Translations under genes and position numbers: made by a program
The notes under the pieces: model-generated
What the model was told of the DNA's origin: nothing
Database searches by the model: none
The model's input: only the letters and a program-made list of their open reading frames with translations
Assembly (NCBI RefSeq): GCF_002142155.1
Contig: NZ_NASD01000003.1
Location: forward strand, 1-64,000
Length of the DNA stretch: 64,000 nucleotides
Direction: 5' to 3'
Source: Gilliamella apis
GTDB lineage: Bacteria > Pseudomonadota > Gammaproteobacteria > Enterobacterales > Orbaceae
Part shown: in pieces, positions 44,030-53,186 of the stretch
Position numbering within the stretch: the first letter of the stretch is position 1
Layout of the letters: the number at the start of each line of letters is the position of its first letter

Positions 44030-44674
44030 ATGAACAATCTCGGTCAAAGAATTAGAGCCAGACGTGAAGAATTGGGATTAACTCAAGAACAAGTTGCGGA
44101 ACAAGTAGGAATTAAACAACAATCCTACCAAGCTATAGAAAGCGGTGGTGTAAAAAAACCACGCCATTTATACGAAATTTCAGTGACTTTAAAATGTGAT
44201 ATGGCATGGTTATTAAGTGGAAAAGAAAAGGACGTAATAAACGTAGAAAAAATAGAAATTCACGCCCATCAAGTCCCATTAATAAGCTACGTGCAAGCAG
44301 GAGTATGGACAGAGTCGTGTGAACTTAGAGATTCAACTGGATTTGAATATATTATGACATCATTAGAATTATCAAATAAAGCATTTGCACTAAAAATAAA
44401 AGGCGATTCAATGGAGCCAGAATTTAAAGAAGGTGATGTTGTTATTATCGATCCTGCGATAAAACCATTTCCAGGTGAATTTGTGGTAGCTGTAAATGGA
44501 GATGAAGAGGCAACTTTTAAAAAGTACCGTGAATTAGGATATGATGAGCATGAAAGAATGCAGTTTGAACTCATACCACTCAATCCAGATTACACAACCA
44601 TGAGCACATTAAAGCAACAGATTAGAATAATTGGTACCATGGTTGAGCACAGAATTTTTAGAAGAAAAAGGTAA
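44030..44674 (+). CDS. CI-like prophage repressor (S24 peptidase family)
   Basis: The 214-residue protein has an N-terminal Xre helix-turn-helix (LTQEQVAEQVGIKQQSYQAIES) and a LexA-like C-terminus. The self-cleavage site is VQAGVW (Ala90-Gly91), catalytic Ser127 in KGDSMEPEF, and Lys164 in ATFKKYR. RecA-stimulated cleavage is therefore expected. AAAGGAG precedes the ATG. It is intact, so immunity is probably maintained. Confidence 0.92.
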   Translation: MNNLGQRIRARREELGLTQEQVAEQVGIKQQSYQAIESGGVKKPRHLYEISVTLKCDMAWLLSGKEKDVINVEKIEIHAHQVPLISYVQAGVWTESCELRDSTGFEYIMTSLELSNKAFALKIKGDSMEPEFKEGDVVIIDPAIKPFPGEFVVAVNGDEEATFKKYRELGYDEHERMQFELIPLNPDYTTMSTLKQQIRIIGTMVEHRIFRRKR

Positions 44675-44679
44675 TTAAC

Positions 44680-46131
44680 ATGGCTGTTAAATTTAGAAAA
44701 AGAATAAAAATAATACCTGGTGTAAATATAAATTTAAGTTCTAAAGGAGCTAGCGTTAGTCTTGGAGGACGTGGAGCATCAATTAATATAGGAAAAAAAG
44801 GTATTTATGGCAATTTAAGTTTACCAGGTAGCGGATTATCATATCGCACAAAGTTATCCAGTAACGAGCGAAAAAATGCTATAGATTTGGCTCAAAATTC
44901 AATAAACGAATCCATTACTATAAGAGTAAGAATAAATGATGATGGAACAATTGAATATTTAAATTCAAATGATGACAGCTATTTACCAAATAATATTGTT
45001 GCAAGTTTTAAAAAAAATAATAAGGAAACCCTAATATCAATGTTCAAAGAAGCCTGTCAAAAATTTAATGACGGCTTAGAACAGCTTGATAAGATACACT
45101 TAACAGCATTACCTCCATCTGATACCAGAATTTACCATGTAAAAACGTTTTCATCCCCACCACCTAAAAAACAGTTAAGACAGCCAACATTATTAAGTAA
45201 AATATTACCATTTGTCGAGAAAAAACGGTTAAAAATTAATGATAGTTTAGAATCAGAATATATAAAAAAACTAAATATTTGGAATACAAATAAAGAAGAA
45301 TTTGAAAAAAATGAAGAAATCATTGCAAATAAGATAAACATTCTCTTAGCTTCTGGTGATGAAGATACTGTAAATTCAGAACTTGTTACTTTATTATCAA
45401 ATATACATTTTCCTAAAGAGACAAATGTTAATTTTGAATTAAATCAGAATAATTTAATCCTGGATATTGATTTGCCTGAAATCGAAGATATTCCTGATAA
45501 AAAATATACCGCTTCTGAAAGCAGTTTAAGAATTTCAGTTAAAACTATTTCTGATACAGAGAAAAGAAAAATTTATATGACCCATATTCATTCAATAATT
45601 TTTAGAATTATTGCTGATGTATTTGGTTTAATTCCTACTATTGAAAAAATTACTCTTTCAGCATATTCACAAAGGCCAAACGTTCAAACAGGTGAAATTG
45701 AAGATCAATATCTTGTAAGTGTTAACGTTGAAAAATCATCATGGAAATCAATTAATTTTAACAACATTGAAAATATAAATGTTGTAGAGTGCTTTGAACA
45801 ATTTGAATTAGTCCGTAATATGACTAAAACAGGTTTATTCAAGCCAATAATACCATTTGCAACTTTAAACAAAGATAATGATGAAATTGAAGAAGATTTA
45901 ATAAATAAATTCCAACTTTCTGATAATGATGAAAATTTAAATTCACAACTATTAGAACCTCAAGATCAAGTTAAAAAATTAATTCATCCTAACAAATGGT
46001 TGATTATAGGAATAACCTTATTTCCTTATATTTTCTCATGGTTTACTTTAAACAAAGGATATTCAAATTTAGTAAGATTAATTAGCTTTATATGGATGAT
46101 TGTTTTTATCGCTATATGTATTTCAGACTAA
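44680..46131 (+). CDS. DUF4236-domain membrane protein in the rex-like position
   Basis: Residues 1-55 (MAVKFRKRIKIIPGVNINLSSKG...GIYGNLSLPGSGLSYR) form a DUF4236 domain. About 380 residues of charged mixed structure follow, and two C-terminal helices (about 438-482, LIIGITLFPYIFSWF and LVRLISFIWMIVFIAICIS). The gene starts 5 bp after the CI stop and so is co-expressed with the repressor in the lysogen, the position of rexA in lambda. Its function is unknown; superinfection exclusion is an inference from position. Confidence 0.7.
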   Translation: MAVKFRKRIKIIPGVNINLSSKGASVSLGGRGASINIGKKGIYGNLSLPGSGLSYRTKLSSNERKNAIDLAQNSINESITIRVRINDDGTIEYLNSNDDSYLPNNIVASFKKNNKETLISMFKEACQKFNDGLEQLDKIHLTALPPSDTRIYHVKTFSSPPPKKQLRQPTLLSKILPFVEKKRLKINDSLESEYIKKLNIWNTNKEEFEKNEEIIANKINILLASGDEDTVNSELVTLLSNIHFPKETNVNFELNQNNLILDIDLPEIEDIPDKKYTASESSLRISVKTISDTEKRKIYMTHIHSIIFRIIADVFGLIPTIEKITLSAYSQRPNVQTGEIEDQYLVSVNVEKSSWKSINFNNIENINVVECFEQFELVRNMTKTGLFKPIIPFATLNKDNDEIEEDLINKFQLSDNDENLNSQLLEPQDQVKKLIHPNKWLIIGITLFPYIFSWFTLNKGYSNLVRLISFIWMIVFIAICISD

Positions 46132-46150
46132 TTAGTTGAACTTAAATTGC

Positions 46151-46170
46151 AAACCGCTTCGGCGGTTTTT
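46151..46170 (+). terminator. Terminator of the CI operon
   Basis: AAACCGC-TTCG-GCGGTTTTT follows the DUF4236 gene, ending the repressor transcript before the ATPase pair. Confidence 0.88.
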
Positions 46171-46334
46171 GTTTAATTATATAAATAATGTTATAAAACA
46201 TAGAAATATTGAGTAAATTAAATTTTTATGTTTCATAAAAATTTAAGATAGTATATCATAATTGATATAATCAGTTGATCTAATAATTCATTTAAAATGA
46301 TACTGCAACTATCACTTAAGAGAAATAAACTCAT

Positions 46335-47762
46335 ATGAAGTTTAATGTTAACATAAAAAACTTTGGCAAAATTCAAAACGCAAACATAGTACTAAGTAAT
46401 TTTACTGTTATAGCAGGGAAAAATGGATGCGGAAAAAGTTTTGTAACTAGGGCTTTTTATAGTTTCTTTAATACAATAAATAAAGATCATTTGACAAAAG
46501 ATTTATTAAAATATATTGGAGAAACTGACTATTTCTTAAATGACATATTATCAAATAAAACACTCAATAAAAAAGAAATTTTATCCCTAACATTAATGAA
46601 ACAATCAATTGATGATTGTGTTAATTTTATACAAAGCAATATTAATGCTCATTATTTAACAGAACAATTCTTGCTAAAAAAACAAATAGAAGAAAAATTA
46701 GATAACATAATAAATAATTTCAATGATTTTAAACAAGAGCTTGGTAATAAGAAAAAAAAGAGTTCTTTCGTTAGAGAATTAGATGTATTAGAGCATATCA
46801 TTTTCAATTTAACTAATTTAGCTAAAAATCCCGAACAAAATATAGCAAAATCAATTGAACAAGATCTTAGATTTGAATTGCAAGAAAATTTTCAACTTTC
46901 TAAATTATCCCAATTAGTTAATTATCATAACAATAAAGAATTTTCTTTTGATTTTGAAAAACTAGGCACAATAAGTGTGCAATTTAATAAAGAAAAAGCA
47001 CAAGACCAAATTGCATTTCAACTGAATCGTTCTAGTATAGATGAGTTTCAACAACTCAACAATATTGTATATATAGAATCCCCTATATTTTGGAAAATAC
47101 GGCCTGCTTTAAATTTAATTAAAAGAAACCAATTGATTAATAGGTCTATTCGTTCTAAATTTTTTCAAAAAGAATTACTAGGAATTCCCAAATACTTCTT
47201 TGATTTATCAAATTTATTAGAGGTTAATTATACATTATCACCTATAGTTTCTAAATTTGAAAAAATATCTTCTAACCTAAAAAGCGCAATTGGTGGAAAA
47301 TTTGACATATCTGAAAGTGGGGATATCTTTTTTAAAGAAGAAAATTGCAAAAACACAGCTTTTTCACTTTATCTAACTTCTACAGGAACGACAAACTTGG
47401 GAATGTTATCTTTATTGTTAGATAAAGGTATTATTTCTGATGGTAGCTATTTATTTATTGATGAACCTGAAATTAATCTGCACCCGAATTGGCAAAAAAT
47501 AATGGTTGAATGTTTATTAGAATTATCAAAATTAAACGTTCACGTTGTAATAGCTACTCATAGTATTGATATGATTAAGTGTATCGAATTGTTAATTAAT
47601 AAAAATCAAGATTTAGTAAACAATGAACATTTTGCAATTAATCAACTATCATCCGAAGGAAGTTCGATCAATGCTGAAGAAAGTATATCCAACAAAATTA
47701 CAGCAATAAAAGATGATTTAGGTGAATCTTTTTTACAGATGTTTTTAGAAGAAAATGGCTAA
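46335..47762 (+). CDS. OLD-like/SMC-type ATPase of a two-gene cargo system
   Basis: The 475-residue ATPase has Walker A GKNGCGKS (28-35), a long coiled-coil-rich insert (about 75-200), Walker B YLFIDEPEINLHPNWQ and H-loop HVVIATHSIDMI. No TOPRIM nuclease domain follows, unlike OLD. Its last 8 bp overlap the next gene, so the two act together. The layout, lysogen-expressed locus and nuclease-like partner suggest phage defence. It differs from the Septu ATPase in this prophage and I cannot name the system. Confidence 0.75.
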   Translation: MKFNVNIKNFGKIQNANIVLSNFTVIAGKNGCGKSFVTRAFYSFFNTINKDHLTKDLLKYIGETDYFLNDILSNKTLNKKEILSLTLMKQSIDDCVNFIQSNINAHYLTEQFLLKKQIEEKLDNIINNFNDFKQELGNKKKKSSFVRELDVLEHIIFNLTNLAKNPEQNIAKSIEQDLRFELQENFQLSKLSQLVNYHNNKEFSFDFEKLGTISVQFNKEKAQDQIAFQLNRSSIDEFQQLNNIVYIESPIFWKIRPALNLIKRNQLINRSIRSKFFQKELLGIPKYFFDLSNLLEVNYTLSPIVSKFEKISSNLKSAIGGKFDISESGDIFFKEENCKNTAFSLYLTSTGTTNLGMLSLLLDKGIISDGSYLFIDEPEINLHPNWQKIMVECLLELSKLNVHVVIATHSIDMIKCIELLINKNQDLVNNEHFAINQLSSEGSSINAEESISNKITAIKDDLGESFLQMFLEENG

Positions 47763-48339
47763 AATTGAATTAAATAATTTTTTTAAAAAAATAGATCCAG
47801 AATTTAGAGATATAACAGAGGAATTGCTAGAACGATTACCTAATGGTTATTTGCTTGATAATGATAATGGGTTAAAAAAACATTGTAATTGTGATAATTT
47901 AAAGTCTGTTGATTTTCTATTAGAAAAAGATGAAAATCTATATTTTACCGAATTCAGTGATTTAAATTCTGAAGATAGAAATATTAGAGAGAAAATAAAA
48001 CAACAGATTAATTGTTGTGAACAAGCAAAATCTTGTCCAGTTAAAGGAGACTATCCCAAGCTACTTCAGAATATTAAAGTAAATGATTTTGCTTTAAAAT
48101 ACAAAGATACTTTATTATTATTACTCTCAATTAAAAACGATCTGGAACCTAAAACCATATTTCATGAAAATACAGATAAATGGCATTTTTTAATAGTTTA
48201 TAATAAAAAACCTAATCTTGATCTTGTAAGATACTTAGATTTATTAAAATCGAATATAAAATCTTCATTACCTACAAGATTATTGAATAAAGATAACTTT
48301 AAAATTCAAAATTTAGATAACTTCATCAATAATTTTTAG
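47755..48339 (+). CDS. Nuclease-like partner of the ATPase (194 aa)
   Basis: The segment KSVDFLLEKDENLYFTEFSDL resembles the D...E-x-K core of PD-(D/E)XK nucleases, with Ser where Lys is usual. A Cys-rich patch (KKHCNCDN, NCCEQAKSCP) is also present. There is no signal or membrane segment. It overlaps the ATPase gene by 8 bp. The nuclease reading is a visual guess; the family is otherwise unrecognised. Confidence 0.55.
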   Translation: MAKIELNNFFKKIDPEFRDITEELLERLPNGYLLDNDNGLKKHCNCDNLKSVDFLLEKDENLYFTEFSDLNSEDRNIREKIKQQINCCEQAKSCPVKGDYPKLLQNIKVNDFALKYKDTLLLLLSIKNDLEPKTIFHENTDKWHFLIVYNKKPNLDLVRYLDLLKSNIKSSLPTRLLNKDNFKIQNLDNFINNF

Positions 48340-48394
48340 TCCGTGTATTTACAATAGTCTAGTTGAAGCTGCTTAGTTCATTCGAGATAAAATA

Positions 48395-48416
48395 AAGCCC
48401 CTTCTGGGGCTTTTTT
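48395..48416 (+). terminator. Terminator of the ATPase/nuclease-like pair
   Basis: AGCCCC-TTCT-GGGGCT followed by six T residues. Confidence 0.9.
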
Positions 48417-48495
48417 CACGCCTAAAATCCCCACCACAACTTTAAAACACCTTTCTGATTAAAAAATAATCAGTTAGATTAATTACAGCCAAAAA

Positions 48496-48534
48496 TACAG
48501 TTTTATCTGTTTATATCAAACAGTTTTAACTGTA
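48496..48534. promoter_or_regulatory. OL operator region (two operators)
   Basis: TACAGTTTTATCTGTT (48496-48511) and AACAGTTTTAACTGTA (48519-48534) match the OR sites 4.5 kb away. They lie before the rightward early genes, so repressor bound here would shut the PL-equivalent promoter and could loop with OR. Confidence 0.82.
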
Positions 48535-48673
48535 ATATTAATACATCAAAACAAATCAACCTACTAACCAATTAGCAATACTACGAGTTACTAATTAGGT
48601 AGCAAGATTCAAGTAGACAGTTCTAGTCATATGAAAGTTAGAACGGTTTTGGATAAAAATCACATAAGTGATA

Positions 48674-48830
48674 GCTCTTTAAAAATTAGCAAAGACGGAC
48701 TTAGTTAGCTGGTAATAGTGTTAGCGTCACTGTTATTACTGTTTAGACCCGAGCATACAAAATTGCCCGAACTTACCAAGAAGACCTTTTGGTAACTTAC
48801 GGAAAAAGGCAACACTGGCAAAAGGTTAAC
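48674..48830 (+). ncRNA. Early leader RNA with boxA and hairpins (nut/put-like)
   Basis: A boxA-like GCTCTTTAAAAATT (48674-48687) is followed by a hairpin with bulge (GTAATAGTG...CACTGTTATTAC, about 48712-48740) and a second one (TACCAA...TTGGTA, about 48776-48796). No N gene is recognisable. The layout suggests an antitermination leader, either nut-like or RNA-only as in HK022 put. No gene was found in 48340-48839. Confidence 0.45.
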
Positions 48831-48839
48831 TAAGATGAA

Positions 48840-49058
48840 GTGAATGGATTGCCTAAATATTGTTTTTATAAAAATGTAATCTACAGATTTGATAATTACG
48901 TTGCAGAGGAGTGCTGCTATGGTAATAAATTCATTAGAAATTCCGATAGCTCTATTGATTTTGTCAGCATGTTTTATAACGGTGGAACAAATTTTTATGA
49001 GGAGCTGAAAAACGGGTTTGATGAATTATTGAACAAGGAAAACAAATATGAAAATTGA
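48840..49058 (+). CDS. Hypothetical early prophage protein (72 aa)
   Basis: MNGLPKYCFYKNVIYRFDNYVAEECCYGNKF with a GTG start; first gene after the OL leader. Its end overlaps the next ORF by 11 bp. No family recognised. Confidence 0.5.
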   Translation: MNGLPKYCFYKNVIYRFDNYVAEECCYGNKFIRNSDSSIDFVSMFYNGGTNFYEELKNGFDELLNKENKYEN

Positions 49059-49266
49059 TAAAGGGCTTAATACAGAGAGTACTATGTTTTATGACCTACA
49101 AGCAGGTGAAACATTTATATATGAAAATGATAACTATATCAAAGCGATTGACAAAAACAATTCATACTATGCGATAAGACTCAGAGATGGGCATTGTTAT
49201 ATCAATATGGATTATCAAATGAGAGTCCCTAAAATAAAAACAAAAATCGTGCTAGATAACGACTAA
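49048..49266 (+). CDS. Hypothetical early prophage protein (72 aa)
   Basis: MKIDKGLNTESTMFYDLQAGETFIYENDNYIKAIDKN is a small beta-type protein. AACAAGGAAAAC within the preceding gene is its ribosome site. Homologous small proteins are common in phage early regions; function unknown. Confidence 0.6.
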   Translation: MKIDKGLNTESTMFYDLQAGETFIYENDNYIKAIDKNNSYYAIRLRDGHCYINMDYQMRVPKIKTKIVLDND

Positions 49267-49299
49267 CCCACCCTAACCTATCCAAATCAAGGAAAAATT

Positions 49300-49413
49300 A
49301 TGACACAACCAACGCTAGAACAATTTTTAAATGACGTTAAAAATCGAAGAGTATTAAACAATATCCCCATCACTGAGGGGGATAACTCTAATGAATTAAC
49401 GCCAAAATTCTAA
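49300..49413 (+). CDS. Hypothetical early prophage protein (37 aa)
   Basis: MTQPTLEQFLNDVKNRRVLNNIPITEGDNSNELTPKF, preceded by CAAGGAAAAATT. Coding status rests on the ribosome site and tight fit between neighbours. Confidence 0.45.
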   Translation: MTQPTLEQFLNDVKNRRVLNNIPITEGDNSNELTPKF

Positions 49414-49422
49414 GGAAATCAA

Positions 49423-49668
49423 ATGAAAAAACGTAGAGCGGTAACAATCAGCGTAACTCAGGCTGAATATGATTCTATCTGTACCGCGTTTGGAGAGTAT
49501 TTTAATAAATGCGAGGGCGCTGATGATGATGTTTTTGTAGAAGACGCTAATCGGGACGGAAATAATTTTAAAACGTTCCAAAAAAAATATAAAAGAGCGT
49601 GTCAAAGACAGCTAGTAAAAGACACTGTTAAAAAAGCACTAGCTACACAAAAAAGCAAAGAGAGATAA
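49423..49668 (+). CDS. Hypothetical early prophage protein (81 aa)
   Basis: MKKRRAVTISVTQAEYDSICTAFGEYFNKCEGADDD... is basic at both ends and acidic in the middle. AAGGAAATCAA precedes the ATG. No family recognised. Confidence 0.5.
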   Translation: MKKRRAVTISVTQAEYDSICTAFGEYFNKCEGADDDVFVEDANRDGNNFKTFQKKYKRACQRQLVKDTVKKALATQKSKER

Positions 49669-49717
49669 TTGTTATTGCTGAGTGTTATTTGTTGATGAGA
49701 GAGAATCAGAGGTAATT

Positions 49718-49885
49718 ATGGAAAAAATTATTTTAACAAAAGCAGTATCGTTGCAAGGCGTAAAATCTATAACAAGCTTTAGCCGAGCAACAATATATAA
49801 AAAAATACAAACAGAAAACTTCCCAAAACCAATAAAAATATCAGCCAAAATGGTCGTCTGGGAAGAAGCTCAAGTAAAAAATTGA
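49718..49885 (+). CDS. AlpA-family excisionase/regulator candidate
   Basis: The 55-residue protein has an AlpA-type helix-turn-helix (LQGVKSITSFSRATIYKKIQTENFPKPIKIS...VWEEAQV). AlpA proteins often act as excisionases beside a P4-type integrase, which is the case here (convergent, 13 bp apart). GAGG precedes ATG 49718; the in-frame upstream start at 49682 lacks one. Confidence 0.8.
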   Translation: MEKIILTKAVSLQGVKSITSFSRATIYKKIQTENFPKPIKISAKMVVWEEAQVKN

Positions 49886-49898
49886 TTGCAAGAAAAGG

Positions 49899-51092
49899 CT
49901 AACTCGTATATTCAATAGTCCACTTATCTATCATATCAGCCCAATCTTGCAATAATTTTCGCCGTTGCTCTGAGTATTCAGCTTTATTGTAAACAGCTCT
50001 AACACCTCGTTGCTCATGAGCTAAAGCCTTTTCTATCCAGTCCGAATTGTAACCGGCCTCGTGTAAGTGAGTTGATGCAGTTCTTCTCATATCATGCACA
50101 GTAAAATCACCGAGATTAAAACCGTTTTTTTGGGCTAATTGAATAGTGTGTGTGCATGCTCTGTTTATTGATGATTTAGATATATTCCCGTACTTTGATT
50201 GCCCAAAGCTTGGTAAAACAAATGGCGATTCGCTTGATAATATCTTTAGTTGCATAAATAAATCAATAGCTTGCTTAGATAAATAAACAACATGAGGCCT
50301 ACCTGCCCCCTGCCGGCTCGCTTTCATGCGTTCGGCAGGGATTGTCCATTCCGCATTTTTAAAATCTATTTCATCCCACGTCGCATCAACTATTCCGCTT
50401 TTTCTTGTCATTGTTAGCATAATTAGCTTTAATGCGATCTTTAATTGAAGAGACGTTTTGCTAATTTTCAATGTGTTAAAAAATATACCCACTTCTTGCT
50501 TTGTTAACGCTCTGTCTCTTGGCGCGAAAGTCGCTATTGAAGCTCCTTTTACATAATCAGCCGGGTTTTCATAATTAGCCCCTCTTGCTTTCGCATACGT
50601 AAAAACCATCCCCACAATATCACGTGTTCTTACTGCCGTTACAGGCGCGCGTTCTTTGATTTTCTCACAATATTGCCTCAACATTGTTGGTGTTATTTAT
50701 GACAATAACAATTTACCAAATTTTGGAGCAACATCTCTTGCGATTATCCCTTGCACTACATCTCTGGTACTAATTGCATAATCAACATCATTAAACCATT
50801 TGTCCAACCAATACCCAAAAACATCATTATTTCTTGTTTGCTTTTCCTTAGCCGGTGAAAGTCCATTTGCAATTAACTTCTTTGCTTCAAGTAGTTTATC
50901 TCTTGCTTCAGATAGTGATAATTCACCATGCTTACCAAAAGTAATTGTTTCTCGTCGCCCGTTAATCCGGTAATCATAACGAAAAGATAATGTTCCCGAT
51001 TTAGATACAGCAACATACAACCCATCGCGGTCTGGAAGTTTATATTGTTTATCTTTTGGTTTTATTGATTTAAGCTTTGTTTCTGTTAACAT
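49899..51092 (-). pseudogene. int: P4-type tyrosine integrase, interrupted by one stop codon
   Basis: The N-terminal part (MLTETKLKSIKPKDKQYKLPDRDGLYVAVS...) is a DUF4102 domain. The C-terminal part keeps the catalytic motifs HDMRRTASTHLHEAG (HxxR) and a Tyr in AHEQRGVRAVYNKAEY. In the same frame, LLLS-TAA-ITPTMLRQYCEK shows an in-frame stop at 50697-50699 (codon 132) where related integrases carry Lys. Start 51092 follows GGAG. Loss would lock the prophage in guaA. Confidence 0.88.
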
Positions 51093-51104
51093 AGTAATCT
51101 CCGA

Positions 51105-51177
51105 TACCGTCATTCATGTCGGTAATTTTAGTAAAACATTCTATGTTAAAATTACGATACCATCAAAGCTACCGTCA
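51105..51177 (+). promoter_or_regulatory. Candidate integrase arm-type sites, right end
   Basis: TACCGTCA occurs at 51105-51112 and 51170-51177, with TACCATCA at 51158-51165, in the same orientation as at the left end. Confidence 0.5.
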
Positions 51178-51224
51178 AAAAAAGTAAGCTTAAATGAGAC
51201 AAAATAAGACTGGGTGAGATAAAA

Positions 51225-51245
51225 AAGCCTTGAAAAACAAGGCTT
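51225..51245 (-). terminator. Terminator of guaA
   Basis: AAGCCTTG-AAAAA-CAAGGCTT, with a T-run on the minus strand. It lies inside the prophage boundary, so integration supplied or kept a terminator for guaA. Confidence 0.75.
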
Positions 51246-51292
51246 AAAATAACAAAAAAAGACAATATGAGATTACATGATATTAAATGCAA

Positions 51293-51307
51293 TTATTCCC
51301 ACTCTAT
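51293..51307 (-). other. attR: Prophage right attachment site in guaA 3' end
   Basis: Final codons of guaA (ATA-GAG-TGG-GAA-TAA), matching 24103-24117 at 13 of 15 bases. Confidence 0.8.
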
Positions 51308-52876
51308 AGTCGCTGGCGGTTTGCCACTGATATCATAGACCACGCGTGATATGCCATTAACTTCATTGATAATACGGTTTGATACTCTTCCTAAAAAGTC
51401 GTAGGGAAGATGAGCCCAATGAGCGGTCATAAAGTCGATGGTTTCTACGGCACGTAGCGAGACAACCCAATCATAGCGACGACCATCGCCCATAACACCA
51501 ACTGAACGTACTGGTAGAAATACGGTAAACGCTTGACTAACTTTGTGGTATAGTTCAGCTTTGTAAAGTTCTTCGATAAAGATAGCATCCGCTTGTCTTA
51601 ATAAATCACAGTACTCTTTTTTCACTTCACCTAATACGCGTACACCTAAACCAGGTCCAGGGAATGGATGACGATATAGCATATCGTATGGTAAACCAAG
51701 TTCTAAACCAACTTTACGTACTTCATCTTTGAATAATTCACGTAATGGTTCAACTAAGCCCATTTTCATATCTTCAGGTAAACCACCGACATTATGGTGA
51801 GATTTGATGACATGTGCTTTACCTGTGTCAGCAGCTGCTGATTCAATAACATCGGGATAAATAGTCCCTTGAGCAAGCCATTTTACATCTTTAAGTTTTG
51901 CTGCTTCTTCATCAAAAACTGCAACAAATTCACGACCGATGATTTTACGTTTTGCTTCAGGATCTGCTTCACCTTTTAGTGCCGCCATAAAGCGATCTTC
52001 AGCATTAACAGCGATAATATTTAAACCAAATTTATCACCAAACATGTCCATCACTTGCTGTGCTTCATTTAAACGTAATAAACCATGATCCACAAAAACA
52101 CAGGTTAACTGATCGCCGATGGCTTGATGTAATAATAGTGCAGTAACCGAAGAATCAACACCACCAGATAGACCTAATAATACTTTATCTTGACCAACTT
52201 TCTCTTTAATACGAGCCACTGCATCAGTAATAATTGAAGAAGGTGTCCACAATTTTTCACAATGACAAATATCGATAACAAAGCGTTGTAATAGTTCAAA
52301 TCCTTTAACGGTATGAGTAACTTCAGGATGAAACTGTACACCATAAAATTGTTTTTCATCATTTGCCATGATTGCAAATGGACAGGTTTCTGTTTGACCG
52401 ATTAAGTTAAAACTGTCAGGTAATGAGGTTACTTTATCACCGTGACTCATCCAAACATCAAGTTGATTAATACCTTGATCATTAATGCTATCTAAAATTC
52501 CGTCTGTTAATTTTGATTTTGCAACAATATCTACTTTAGCATAACCAAATTCACGTTGATTAGATGCAGTAACGACTCCGCCCTTACCTAACTGGATCGC
52601 CATTGTTTGCATACCATAGCAAATACCTAATACCGGCACGCCTGCGTTAAACACATATTCAGGTGCACGAGGGCTATTTTGCTCGGTAGTACTTTCGGGA
52701 CCACCCGATAAAATGATACCTTTAGGATTAAATTGTTTGATTTTTTCTTCCGAAACATCCCATGGCCAAAGTTCACAATAAACACCGATTTCACGAACTC
52801 GTCGAGCAATTAATTGCGTTACTTGTGAGCCAAAATCCAAAATTAATATACGCTGCTGGTGGATGTCTTTATTCAT
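51293..52876 (-). CDS. guaA: GMP synthase (glutamine-hydrolysing)
   Basis: The 527-residue enzyme has a class I glutamine amidotransferase domain (Cys in [18 protein letters not shown]) and an ATP-pyrophosphatase domain ([15 protein letters not shown]). It converts XMP to GMP. The last residues are IEWE, which the prophage insertion recreates, so function is preserved. ATG 52876 is used; the TTG at 52879 adds one residue. guaB is not adjacent. Confidence 0.97.
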   Translation of the reverse strand: MNKDIHQQRILILDFGSQVTQLIARRVREIGVYCELWPWDVSEEKIKQFNPKGIILSGGPESTTEQNSPRAPEYVFNAGVPVLGICYGMQTMAIQLGKGGVVTASNQREFGYAKVDIVAKSKLTDGILDSINDQGINQLDVWMSHGDKVTSLPDSFNLIGQTETCPFAIMANDEKQFYGVQFHPEVTHTVKGFELLQRFVIDICHCEKLWTPSSIITDAVARIKEKVGQDKVLLGLSGGVDSSVTALLLHQAIGDQLTCVFVDHGLLRLNEAQQVMDMFGDKFGLNIIAVNAEDRFMAALKGEADPEAKRKIIGREFVAVFDEEAAKLKDVKWLAQGTIYPDVIESAAADTGKAHVIKSHHNVGGLPEDMKMGLVEPLRELFKDEVRKVGLELGLPYDMLYRHPFPGPGLGVRVLGEVKKEYCDLLRQADAIFIEELYKAELYHKVSQAFTVFLPVRSVGVMGDGRRYDWVVSLRAVETIDFMTAHWAHLPYDFLGRVSNRIINEVNGISRVVYDISGKPPATIEWE

Positions 52877-53186
52877 CAATCTTAATTCCTAAAATATGGG
52901 CTAATATAAAAGTTGGTGGCTATTGTATCATCTAATCATTATGCTTAAATAGCCTAGCAGTATTTTTTTTGTATATTGTGTCTATGTATTAATATATCGA
53001 TAACTTGCTTAGAGAAATGAACTGCGTAATGGAAATAATTCTATAGGCACTTGAAGTAATAGTTGTGGGAAATTTTTCAAAATAGTTTATGAAGAATAAA
53101 AAAATATATACATAGTAACTATAAAGCAAATTACTATGTATATATTAGTAGATAAAACTAAGCAACTTTATGTATTACCATTGATA
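52877..53186. other. Intergenic region, nothing recognised
   Basis: AT-rich region between guaA and the autotransporter gene. It must contain the guaA promoter, but no element stands out. Confidence 0.4.

Larger units (their letters stand above)
24103..51307. mobile_element. Lambda-like prophage remnant integrated in guaA
   Basis: Boundaries are the guaA-end duplications. The order int, AlpA-like gene, OL, CI, OR, Cro, O, P, nin genes, Q, tape measure, gpM, gpL, fibre, Tfa is that of a lambdoid phage. Lysis, terminase, portal, capsid and most tail genes (K, I, J) are missing. Several remaining genes are broken (int, O, HTH gene, tape measure, gpL). It cannot make particles by itself, but its regulatory and cargo genes look intact. 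Confidence 0.92.

Noticed and set aside
24103-51307. Insertion sequence or transposon inside the window
   Set aside because: No transposase gene and no terminal inverted repeats with target duplications were seen; the only long inverted repeat is the fibre switch.
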